Positions 9,901 through 18,103 of a stretch of DNA of 22,593 nucleotides are shown here, in pieces; position 1 is the first letter of the stretch, and every line of letters starts with the position of its first letter. Location: NCBI GenBank assembly GCA_004151065.3, contig NWUY0300053286.1, forward strand, positions 1-22,593, given 5' to 3'. The notes under the pieces were generated by a model. The model was given only the letters and a program-made list of their open reading frames with translations. It did no database searches and was not told where the DNA came from. The translations under genes and the position numbers were made by a program. This DNA comes from Larix sibirica. Lineage: Eukaryota > Streptophyta > Pinopsida > Pinales > Pinaceae.

Positions 9901-12900
9901 CATTATCTCGAAAGTGAAGCAAGCAACCAAATTATAACTTGACACATTTAATCCATTCACATATTGTTTTTTCACAAACACAGAGAAATATCTAACCCAT
10001 TCAAGAAACAATGGACATAGAGTTTATCCTGGAAACCCAAATGGGAAAACCAACATTGAATGGGGCTCAATATTTTCATTTCGGCAACCTTTGTACAATG
10101 CATGCTCATAATTCTCCTTCTGACTCTCGCTCCCCATGAAAAGCCCTTGGAGAGTGAAAATGTAATGAGATACAGGAGAGTTGGGCAATGGGAAGGCCAA
10201 TATCCCGACCCTTCGTTTCCCATTCTCACTCTCACATGATCTTATTATTTTATTAATTTGTTCTTTTATTTTTCTCGCATTCATTTTTTTTCATTTTCAT
10301 TTAATTTTCTTTTACATTTGCCTTTGTGTTTATTTCACAAGGCTTTCTATATTGTAATTAATACATTGCCGAATTATATTTTAAATACTGAGTCTTCACC
10401 CATTCATTGGTTTGGATCAGTTTTGGATCAATAAATGTACTTATTGTGTTTTCAATAAATGTACTTTGTTCCAACTTGAGGGCTACCAATCAATTAAAGT
10501 AGAAATCCAATTGTATGGCATGATAAAACAACATATGTTAATTTTGTGAAAATAACCCATAACTGAAAAATCGTCTTTCAAGCCACTGAGCAATAATGAA
10601 ACAACATATGTCGATTTTGCGAAAATAACCCAGAACGGAAAATCAACTTTCAAGCCACCGAGCAATTAAAACTAGTTGACAACCTCTAGTGTGACCCTTG
10701 CTTATTGACTATGTTTAAATTCAATCAATTCTACTAACTATGTTATTGTTTAAAGTCAATCGTTTCTGTTAACCCATTTGTTGGTAAGTCTGACTCCTGA
10801 GAATGATATAAAGCAAGTTGAAAATATTTTTTGTACCTATTTTGAACAATTCCAGGATACATGAACTCTTTAAAAAATAATTCAGAAGCATGGCATAATG
10901 TGTCCCAAACTGTCTTATTTGTTGCTAATGACAAAACTTAAATCTCTCTACTTGAAGTGAAAAAATTTAATACTATTATGTTGTTTATCATATGGTCTTG
11001 TACTAAATGTTGGGGTAATGCAGGTGTTACTTGTCGCAGTTGTTACCACCTTGATGATAATAATATGGTTTTTTGCATCAAAACATGCTCAACATTCAGT
11101 TGCTGTTGTTTCCAACAATCTCCGTGGTGAATGGCTCACATATGCCAAAGCGAGCACAACATCAGTTCTTGAGAGAAACAATGCATCTGCAACCCATTTA
11201 GCTAATCTAATGGTTTCGTCTCTAATGAAGGGAAACTTATCTTCATATTCAACATTAGAAGAGCAGGTTTGTCTTCTTTGGCCAATCATTTCAATTTGGG
11301 AAATGAGATTATTAATTATGATTATGACTTGATAGTAAAAATCACAATTCTTTTCCTTATTTTTCAGGTGAAACCTGCACTTTTCCTAGTATATTCAACT
11401 AATCCATACGCAACACAAGTTTTCTTCATGGGAAAAAATGGATTACTCATCTCTTACTATTCAGATTTGATTAAAACAGTCATCCTGTTTGCAAACACAA
11501 CAAATAATTCAAAGAGCAATGTATTAGCTTCAACTAATCAAGGGTATTGTTGGTATCGTCAATCAACTACTGTTAGCACAGGAGAACCAATAGGAGAAGC
11601 GATTCCAACAGATGCATATGCTTTTTGGGGAACAAAATGGTTTCAGGATGCTCTCTATAGTGAGCATGGACTTACTACATGGGGCTTGGCATTTGGTCAG
11701 TCTAAAGAACTTTTATTCCTCTCATTGGCTTCTGTCAAAGATTCATCTAATGCAAATCCTTTTGGAGTTGTGGCTTTAGGAGTGCCTATGAGTAGTTTAG
11801 CAAACATCATAGTGCAATTTGACCTTCAAGGCGTTGATATGTATCTAGCCACAGAAGATGGGTATTTGCTTGCACAAACGGGATCCATTTTAGAGGTTGA
11901 AGGTGATCTAGATAAACCTATACTATTAGAAGCTACAAAATCTAGTAATGTTGTGGTGGCAGGAGCAGCTCTGTATCTCAAAAGTAAATTGGAGAATATA
12001 TCCAGACTGGGCAACGAAACTTTCAGCTTCTCTGATGCAAGAATTCAAGGTGCAAAATATATAGTAGACAGTGCCCCCCTTCATTTTGATGGAAAATCTC
12101 TGGTATGTTTTTTCATTCTTTGTGACAAGATTATAGCCTTAACATTTTCTAGAATCTAGAAAAGAGAAATTATTTCTCCAGAATTGCATTTTACAAATAT
12201 TATTTCCTACATGAGAGTACACAAATATGGTGGAAAACAATCACATGGCAAATTCCTTATGTATTGTATGAAGACATGTTATTTTAGACTTCAAAATTTT
12301 TCAGTTTGTCTTTTTTCGGGGGCTTGGAGCTTGAATTTCTTTGCTTAGGATCTACATTTCCATGTTCTGCCATATATATATATATATATTTATTTATTGC
12401 TCACTAATAAGTTAATTTGTTTGTATAGGTATTTGTTTTGATTATTCCACATAAAAGCATTTGGGGCTCCATGACAAGTCAGAGTCAGACAACATTGTTT
12501 CATCTAATCATATTGGCAGGTTGTATGTTCCTTGTAAGCTTTCTTTTTATTTTTTCACTTATAAGAGCTACAATCAAAGAAATGCATCTTTGTGCGGGAT
12601 TAATTCGACAAATCGAGGCAACAAAGCGATCAGAGAGAAAGAGTTACCATAAAAGTATTGTTTTTGCAAATATGAGTCATGACTTACGGACCTCCCTTGC
12701 AGCTATCATTGGCCTCATTGATCTTTGTCATTATGATGCCTCTAAAGGGTCAGAATTGGAGGCAAACCTCTTCCAGATGAATACTTGTGCAAGTGATCTA
12801 CTTGGTAAGTTCCTAGTTGTGTAATGTGGTACTAGTGATATGAATGGAGTTATGTTACATGGATATTACAAAAATGGAATTATGATATGTTAATTTGTTA

Positions 12901-15296
12901 ATTTATTGTTGTGGGACATAGTTCTATGTTTCTTTCTTGTAATATATAAATTCAAGTTGGTTCAAGTTACCATGCCCCAAACTGATTCTTTGTTTATTGC
13001 AAGTTGTTGAGATCTTGATTCATATTGTGTGTCAAAATCAGAATTGTAGGAGCCTTTGAAATGAAATTAATTTTTTCTTACACATGGAATTTAATTGGAG
13101 TTCTAATTATTGTCACACTCTTGTCAATGTATGCTTATTTTATAGGGATATTGAATTCAATCTTGGATATAAGTAAAATTGAGGCTGGAAAGTTGCAGTT
13201 GGAGGAGACAGACTTTAATATCGTTCAGGTCCTTGAAGAAGTTGTAGACATGTTCTCTGTTGTGGCACTCAAAAAAGACATAGAAGTTGTATTGGATTTA
13301 TGTGATGAATCTGTACAAAAAGTTTCATGGGTTAACGGTGATGTAGGCCGTTTAAAGCAGATATTGTCTAACTTGCTAAGCAATGGTGTAAAGTTCACAA
13401 CTGAAGGTCATGTGGTATTACGTTCTTGGGTTAAGCAAGTAGCCCCCAGGAATCCGTCTATTGATAAAAGCCATAGGGGTCAAATCCTCATGGGGTTGTG
13501 GAATTATATGTTCAAATGGTTCCTTAAGGATGGTGAAGCTTACAAGCAAATAGACACATTTTCTAAGTTTTATGCCAATCCAAACTATGTTGAATTTGAG
13601 TTTGAAGTAGATGACACAGGAAAGGGCATCCCAAAGGACAGACGCAAGGCAGTTTTTGAGGAATTTGTTCAAGTTGATAAGTTAACATCTAAGAAGCATG
13701 ATGGCACTGGTTTGGGTCTTGGCATTGTTCAATCATTGGTAAGCAATTGTGATTTCTTTTTGGTCTCACTTTGCTTTGTGATGGTTTTCAAATTGGAGGT
13801 TCTTTTGTTAGTGTGCTTACCCTTTTTATGGCTTTTCATAATAAATGTTATAGATATATGATCACTTGCTACATGTTTCATATTTTATATCTTTATCAAC
13901 TTTGTTCCTTTACCCATCTTTAGTTTACCTATTGTTGGTATGTTAATATATATGCATCTCAATAACTTATTTGAAGAATATGAATGTGCTAAAATTGTTA
14001 ACTATGATTCCATTTGTTTGAAAGGTGCATCTAATGGGTGGAGACATTAACATCATTGATAAAGACGAGCCTGGGGAACAAGGGACTTGCTTCAGGTTTA
14101 ACCTGTTTTTCAAAAGAACTTCTAAGAAATATGCTAAGAGCACAAATGAAATAAAGCAGTTGTCAGGTATCCATCCGCCTGATGGGGCTTCTTTACAGGC
14201 TACATTTGGTTCATGTGACAGATTTGCTATTCAAGACTGGCAACATGGGTTAAAATCCGAGTCTTTTACATCTAGCATTTCAGAGGTAGAGTTCTACAAA
14301 AGTCCCCCACTTGTAGAAGGTTTCCATGCAATACTTGCAATGCATGGGGAGGCAGGAAAAAACATTTTGAAGAAATGGTTGGAGAGGCGAGGTGTACAGG
14401 TTTGGATGTTAAGTCAATTGGAAGATCTTGTTCCAACACTTGAAAACTTAAGACATGAGATTTTTTCCAACAGTTTTAGATCTTCTAGTGCTTTTGAGTC
14501 GGTTTCTCGAGAGTATCACTTTAGTGCTACACGCCTTGATTATGGTGTTGAGCAACCTCCCACAGCTGGTTGTGGTTTAACTGATGAAGTTGTTAAACAA
14601 ATAGAAATGAACAGAGTAAGTAATTATCTATTAGTTTTGTTGGACATTGACATGATTGTTGGACCTATGGAACAAGTGGTAATGCTTTTAAATAAGTTTT
14701 CTGGAAGTGGACAGATTCCTAACTACAAGGTAGTTTGGCTAGCTACTGCAAATACTTCATGTATGGATTTAGAGAAGTTGAAGGGCGAAATGCTTCCATG
14801 TGACTTAATACTACATAAACCGATTCATGGCTCTCGCCTTCATTCTATTTGGGAACTTGTACAGGACCTTACTAGGAAAATAAAGCTGCAACCTTCAGAA
14901 GTTAAAGCACCATCTATTTTGCAGCAGATGCCAACAAGTGATGAACCTCGCATAACTACAATGGGCTTGGACAATAGACAAGATCAAAGCTGCACACAGT
15001 TGGTATCAACACAAAATAACAAGAAATTGAGGGCTCTAAGTTCATTGGCTGGCATGCATATTTTGGTTGCCGAAGACAATGTTGTTTTACAACGACTTGC
15101 AAAATCTATGCTTGTACGGTTGGGTGCCACTGTGGAATGTGTTTATAATGGAGCAGAGGCTGTGCGATTGGTTTCAGAAGCTCTTCATAATAACATGAAG
15201 GGCAATAAAGACATCCGTTCATCAGAAGAGTTGTCACCGGAAGCATCTACTCCTGCGAATCCCTATGGCTTTGATATTCTTCTCATGGACTGTGAG
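3730..15296 (+). CDS. CKI1: CKI1-like hybrid histidine kinase, six exons seen, 3' end of gene not seen
   Basis: Exons 3730-3903, 11024-11266, 11368-12102, 12429-12804, 13146-13738 and 14025-15296 join in frame into 1131 residues. All introns are GT-AG (7120, 101, 326, 341 and 286 bp). Order: a short cytosolic tail ending in Lys/Arg, TM1 (about 48-75), an external domain with several N-glycosylation sequons, TM2 (about 405-432), an H box with [12 protein letters not shown] (His468), an N box ([14 protein letters not shown], about 581-594), G1 (DDTGKGIP, 665-672), G2 (GTGLGLG, 696-702), a linker, and a receiver from about 1050 with Glu1057/Asp1058 and phospho-acceptor Asp1129 in LLMDCE. Arabidopsis CKI1 is about 1122 residues with the same plan and similar external and dimerisation sequences. 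CKI1 feeds phosphotransfer proteins of the cytokinin-type relay without a cytokinin-binding CHASE domain, and none is seen here. The receiver is incomplete: its last ~50-80 residues, with the conserved Lys, are not found. The start is the first ATG after an in-frame stop at 3715. Confidence 0.88.
4034..5766 (-). repeat. 3' LTR of the intron-1 element (left copy)
   Basis: It is colinear with 8693-10430 from the shared 'ctcatagcctgtcagtctta' onward, through the minisatellite, to 'cattcattggtt..ggatca'. The first ~17 bases (4034-4050) match poorly, so the outer end is diverged or was rearranged. The inner end is exact, next to the polypurine tract. Confidence 0.9.
4450..4800. repeat. Degenerate ~20-21 bp minisatellite in the left LTR
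   Basis: About 17 units, each opening with (C)CCCA and ending in an A-rich stretch plus CG, repeat at 20-21 bp spacing. Examples start at 'cccaggctcttctaaaaacg' and 'cccaacagtgataaaaacgg'. Because the period is near 21, an open minus-strand frame appears by chance with repeated Trp/Phe/Gly words. I do not call that a gene. Confidence 0.85.
5767..5779 (-). promoter_or_regulatory. Polypurine tract of the intron-1 element
   Basis: On the minus strand the bases just before the 3' LTR read caatgaggaggtg, purine-rich and directly abutting the LTR's TGATCC. This is the usual position for plus-strand priming in LTR elements. Confidence 0.7.
5780..7222. other. Internal non-coding part of the intron-1 element
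   Basis: This lies between the gag end and the polypurine tract, where pol would be in a complete element. I found no pol motif in any frame. It contains a TCTGGC/TGGCTC-like hexamer-rich patch at about 5880-5970. It also holds two loosely similar segments around 6020-6120 and 6180-6290 that share 'atgaagccaagt'. Open frames here look like by-products of these repeats. Confidence 0.6.
7223..8618 (-). pseudogene. Decayed gag of the intron-1 element: coiled coil, G-patch, three CCHC knuckles
   Basis: The frame starts with the first ATG after a stop, about 60 bp past the primer site. The N-terminal half is Glu/Lys/Gln-rich and heptad-like, so a coiled coil. A G-patch follows at about 7955-7830, with [20 protein letters not shown] and later glycines. 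Then come a Lys-rich patch and three CCHC knuckles: [10 protein letters not shown] (about 7565), [14 protein letters not shown] (about 7505-7460) and [14 protein letters not shown] (7317-7276). In-frame stops lie at 8538-8540, 8376-8378, 8367-8369 and 7704-7706. A frameshift falls inside the first knuckle, and a stop sits at 7345. TGA-TGA closes the frame near 7225. It cannot be made as one protein. Gag is the nucleocapsid and RNA-packaging protein of such elements; the role of a G-patch in it is unknown to me. Confidence 0.78.
8679..8690 (-). promoter_or_regulatory. Primer-binding site (initiator tRNA-Met type) of the intron-1 element
   Basis: The minus strand reads TGGTATCAGAAC two bases after the LTR end. 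It matches the common plant primer site TGGTATCAGAGC, complementary to the 3' end of initiator tRNA-Met, except for one base. Confidence 0.85.
8693..10430 (-). repeat. 5' LTR of the intron-1 element (right copy)
   Basis: It begins on the plus strand with TGATCC, two bases beyond the primer-binding site, and ends with GGATCA at 10430. These six bases form the terminal inverted repeat of the LTR. It is the direct repeat partner of 4034-5766. Confidence 0.9.
9105..9460. repeat. Same ~20-21 bp minisatellite in the right LTR
   Basis: It corresponds unit for unit to 4450-4800, with scattered base changes. Unit number looks equal in both LTRs, so the array was already present when the element inserted and has not expanded or shrunk since. 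Confidence 0.83.
10526..10667. repeat. Two-copy 73-bp tandem repeat in kinase intron 1
   Basis: Units start 'aaacaacatatgt' at 10526 and 10599, and both run through 'ttcaagccac.gagcaat'. They are about 85 % alike by eye. Just to the left, 'aataaatgtactt' also occurs twice (about 10430 and 10455). This lies outside the LTR element, in the old intron sequence that leads to exon 2. Confidence 0.88.
11024..11266 (+). CDS. CKI1: CKI1-like kinase exon 2 (TM1 second half and start of external domain)
   Basis: It encodes 81 residues. [17 protein letters not shown] completes TM1, and the external region then begins, with sequons NAS and NLS. The acceptor is gcag|GTG and the donor is CAG|gtttgt, both phase 0. 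The run 'TLEEQ' at its end continues into '[11 protein letters not shown]' of exon 3, matching the CKI1 external-domain layout. Confidence 0.88.
11368..12102 (+). CDS. CKI1: CKI1-like kinase exon 3 (external sensor-like domain)
   Basis: It encodes 245 residues forming most of the predicted extracytosolic domain. Hallmarks shared with CKI1 are LFLVYST, a 'DGL..SYYSD' block, '[11 protein letters not shown]', 'WYRQ', a '[11 protein letters not shown]' block, '[13 protein letters not shown]' and '[14 protein letters not shown]'. N-glycosylation sequons include NTT, NNS, NIS and NET. The acceptor is ttcag|GTG and the donor is CTG|gtatgt, phase 0. No ligand can be assigned from sequence. Confidence 0.9.
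12372..12389. repeat. (AT)n microsatellite in kinase intron 3
   Basis: A run of about nine AT units lies 40 bp before the exon 4 acceptor. It may also add to the AT-richness normal for plant introns. Confidence 0.9.
12429..12804 (+). CDS. CKI1: CKI1-like kinase exon 4 (TM2, coiled linker and H box)
   Basis: It begins with VFVLIIP, which ends the external domain. It then carries a hydrophobic TM2 helix, a charged helical linker ([20 protein letters not shown]) and the dimerisation/phospho-acceptor helix with His468 in MSHDLRTSL. The usual Pro after Thr in HxxRTPL is Ser here; Arabidopsis CKI1 also departs from the consensus at this place. The donor is CTTG|gtaagt in phase 1, so a Gly codon is split with exon 5. 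Confidence 0.92.
13146..13738 (+). CDS. CKI1: CKI1-like kinase exon 5 (dimerisation helix 2 and ATP-binding domain)
   Basis: After the split Gly codon it reads [20 protein letters not shown] and then the HATPase domain: the N box with [11 protein letters not shown]1 DDTGKGIP, an F-box-like FEEFVQ and G2 [12 protein letters not shown]. The expected ATP-binding motifs are present, so the kinase core looks intact. The long insert between the N and G1 boxes (about 70 residues) is also typical of CKI1. The acceptor is tatag|GG and the donor is TTG|gtaagc, phase 0. Confidence 0.93.
14025..15296 (+). CDS. CKI1: CKI1-like kinase exon 6 (end of ATPase domain, linker, first part of receiver)
   Basis: It encodes 424 residues. 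[20 protein letters not shown] and CFRFNLFF complete the ATPase fold. A degenerate receiver-like region follows (about residues 790-980; 'LLVLLDIDM', 'KVVWLATAN', 'HKPIHGSRL'), then a polar linker. The true receiver starts at HILVAEDN (Glu1057, Asp1058) and runs to FDILLMDCE (Asp1129). The donor is GAG|gtaagt in phase 0, at the place where receiver genes often have an intron before 'MPxMDG'. Confidence 0.92.
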
Positions 15297-16036
15297 GTAA
15301 GTGATTGAAATCCCACATCAAACTCATGTATTTTTTTACACTTTGTTCAACTTCATGTTTGAAAGTAAATCCATACTGTAAACATGATACTTTATAATAT
15401 GAAACTTAATTGTAATTATTGTTGAAACATCTAGGTTATGCCCACAGTGAAAATCAAGGCTCCCAAATAAAACAATCTCTGGAAAATAAGTAAACATTTG
15501 AAGGAAAAAGTTAGAAGATGATTGCTCTTTAGTTGACCTTTAATGAGAGATGAGTAGGACAAAGAATTGGTGAACGCTAGTTAATTTGTTTGGTAGTTTA
15601 GTCTTGTTGGTTTCAGCTTAGACTTTAATAGGTTTAAGCATGCTAAATTTTGTGTATGGATTAGGATGCAAGAAATGGTGGAATTAAGTTTTGGCTATTG
15701 CCAAAGATGCAATGCAGCCATAAGCTTATTCTAAACATAAATATTATTTTTCTGTAAGATCCCTATCCCAACAGAGCCAAATTTTTTCCAAACTGACTGA
15801 AGATCTACTTACTGCTGTAGCTTACTGTGTAAATGTGATGACTGAGAATGTATTATGAGCAGAAGTTGGTTATGGTGGTTTATCAAACACTTGAATGCTC
15901 ACTGCTGTAGCTTCATTTCATAAGTCTGAGTTTTCATTTTATGTAAATGACTCACGTTTATTTCAGATCCCTTTAGTCTTGATAACTTTGCTCATAAAAT
16001 GTAAATCCAATGTACACACCATACAATAATTGCTCA
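15297..16036 (+). other. CKI1: Start of kinase intron 6 or downstream sequence; holds a candidate remnant receiver exon
   Basis: It opens with a good donor (gtaagt). At 15435, after a weak acceptor 'catctag', the frame reads V-M-P-T-V-K-I-K-A-P-K and then TAA (15468-15470). The Met-Pro is at nearly the right place for the MPxMDG continuation of a receiver, but Asp-Gly and everything after are missing. This may be a decayed exon, an alternative short C-terminal exon, or chance. The rest is AT-rich and shows no coding. The words 'actgctgtagctt' occur twice (about 15811 and 15901). Confidence 0.35.
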
Positions 16037-17289
16037 TAAATCAAAGAGAGAGATACTGTAAATTTATTAATGGAATGTCAGTGATTACAAGCAAACATAA
16101 AGGTCTGAGATCAGAGTACAATCATAAAAGAGAAAAGNCCCAAGGTTTACATTGATTCTTCAAGGGTTTACATATTTGAAATAATAAGCAGTCACCTATT
16201 TCCAATGATGCACAGTCAAATTGGTGTCTATGAGCAGCCTGTCTATTGGATAAGATAGTTGATGGAGATGATGTTAAATGCCCAGCTTGGAGATATGGCC
16301 TCCAACAGACTCTAACTTTGACTTACAGCCACCATATATCACAAGATCAGTCCCAATATAGGTCTGAATATAGCGGTATCCTGACCTGATTTTCTTTGAA
16401 ATAATAAGCAGTCACCCATTTCCAATGATGCACAGTCAAATTGGTGTCTATGAGCAGCCTGTCTATTGGAGTAGATAGTTGATGGAGATGATGTTAAATG
16501 CCCAGCTTGGAGATATGGCCACCAACAGGCTCTAACTTTGACTTACAGCCACCATATATCACAAGATCTGTCCCAATATAGTTCTGAAGATGACTGTGTA
16601 TTCCCACAAGACATATCCTGTAGATTGCAGCATCTTGGAGTCACTGAACAGCTCTCAAAGGATCATGATTTGGAGTAGATAGGCAAGAGAAATGTTGTAG
16701 GACGACTTCCTGTAGGATATGGTTCCCTTAGAAACAATTTATCAGACTGATGCACCCTTCTTTTTACTGTGCAGACCTCCCCAACTTCTCCACTACTAGT
16801 GTTTCTCCTTTTATTTCAGATCTGGGCATGAATACTCTTTACAAGGAAGCATATAACAGATAAGCCATAAAAGAAATCAAAGCTTTTCACCTCCAGCTTC
16901 AGTAGCATTCTGTAGAAGTGCACCCTCTTCAGGTGCACTGGAAAAATGAAGTGTGCCCTCTCTCTGGTCACTATTCTCAATCCAACAGCTGCACCCACTC
17001 TCCACAGGATGGTAGACTCGACCTTTACCCAAGAAGTGAGTTTCCTCTTCCGCAAATGCGCCCTACCTCTTCAATCTCTTTTGCAAAGTCTTCTGTTAAT
17101 ACCAAGGGTCCTGTGTGTGGGACGTCATATCCCAATCACCTTGAACTTCTATGTCCATGGTCCAAGTGTGGTGTAGCAAGGGTCTAGAAGCATCTCGAAG
17201 CTCACACATGCCAATAGGAAGTGTCTCCATCATGGGAAAGGGGAACAATGTCATATAGGTGCTAGAAAACATCATGTGCAAGTGTCTCC
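16037..17289. other. Repeat-like non-coding stretch before the copia LTR
   Basis: It includes the 220-bp tandem duplication at 16175-16588, an undetermined base at 16138, and a short inverted repeat, GTGCACC/GGTGCAC, at about 16917-16938. No convincing gene was seen on either strand. The open frames around 16816-17299 overlap one another and resemble no family I know. Confidence 0.5.
16175..16588. repeat. Tandem duplication, 220-bp unit (one full and one partial copy)
   Basis: Unit 1 is 16175-16394 and unit 2 starts at 16395 and runs about 194 bp. Both begin 'tttgaaataataagcagtca' and end at 'cccaatatag.tctgaa'. Only a handful of differences are visible over the shared length, so this is one of the youngest changes in the window. 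Confidence 0.93.
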
Positions 17290-18096
17290 TGTTGGACATT
17301 TGTTTTCATTGATGTCAATTGGGGTCATCATTGAGGACAAGGTTGAGGTTGAGGTCATTGATGTCAAATATAAACAATAAGAGCAGATTGAGGAGAACTT
17401 GAAGTGTCAAGATCAGATTTGAAGCAAGCCTAAGATAGCCCAAGACCTTGTTGAAGTAGCTCACGAAGCCCCAAAGATTGCCTAATTGGTCTAACCAATT
17501 GGCTGTCCTTGAGGCAGCCCTTGAACAGCCCGTGAAGTGTTTGAGGAGCATTGAAGCACAATATAGAAGCCCTCTTTGGGTCAAACACAGTGGCAGATCT
17601 TGTAGAAAGATTTGGAGATGGTTGACGTTGTTTGAATGAGTCTCTTGAGAAAAAGAAGTGACTGAAAGGCCTACAAAGAAATCTCGAAGCACATCTCTGT
17701 TTTTGAGATGGTCTACACTAGTCCAGTAGACCTAGTAGCCTCAACGATGGATTAGAAGTCTTTGCATGAAGTAAATCAGCTTGGAATGTCCTTGAAATGC
17801 TACATGAAGTAACTGTTGTATTGAACTAAGGAGACTTTGAGAAGCATGAGGGATATCAGCCTTTAATGTACGAAGTCTTATAGCCCTTGTTGGAAAATGA
17901 AGCTTGTAGCCTATGTGGACCAAAGGTGTGGGGTCTTTAGATCTCATAAAGACCTTACTTGTAGACGCGAAGAGACCTTAGTTAAGCTCTTAAGGAAGCC
18001 TTTAGGTCGGCCTAAGAAGTACTTGCAAAGGGAAAAGTCAAAGTGTGTATAATGAAAAGACATGTCAATTCGGCCTAGAATCTAAGGGGAAAACTC

Positions 18097-18103
18097 TATA
18101 AAA
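18097..18103 (+). promoter_or_regulatory. TATA box of the copia LTR
   Basis: The sequence ctctataaaaggg is a strong plant TATA element about 800 bp into the LTR, where the U3/R boundary is expected. Transcription would begin about 30 bp downstream, leaving a very long R-U5 of about 1.4 kb. Confidence 0.6.

Larger units (their letters stand above)
4034..10430 (-). mobile_element. Gag-only LTR retrotransposon (TR-GAG-like) inside kinase intron 1, antisense to the gene
   Basis: Two direct repeats of about 1733 bp (4034-5766) and 1738 bp (8693-10430) flank a 2926-bp internal region. Orientation is fixed by a tRNA-Met-type primer site next to the right-hand copy and a purine tract next to the left-hand copy, so the right copy is the 5' LTR. 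LTR ends are TGATCC/GGATCA where intact. The internal region encodes only a decayed gag. I saw no protease, integrase, reverse transcriptase or RNase H motif on either strand. The lack of pol with gag kept fits the known class of terminal-repeat gag elements moved in trans. By eye the LTRs are roughly nine-tenths identical with scattered changes, so the insertion is not recent. Flanking pentamers (gtcaa, ataaa) do not match. Confidence 0.88.

Noticed and set aside
4029-10435. Target-site duplication for the intron-1 LTR element
   Set aside because: The pentamers beside the ends are gtcaa and ataaa, which do not match. The outer left LTR end is diverged, so the true boundary is uncertain.
3730-15296. 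The retroelement insertion as proof that the kinase is a pseudogene
   Set aside because: All five junctions keep phase, no stop or frameshift lies in 1131 codons, and catalytic motifs are intact. Only the receiver end remains in doubt.
16816-17299. Cluster of overlapping short open frames on both strands
   Set aside because: They shadow each other, have no recognisable motif, and lie in repeat-like DNA.
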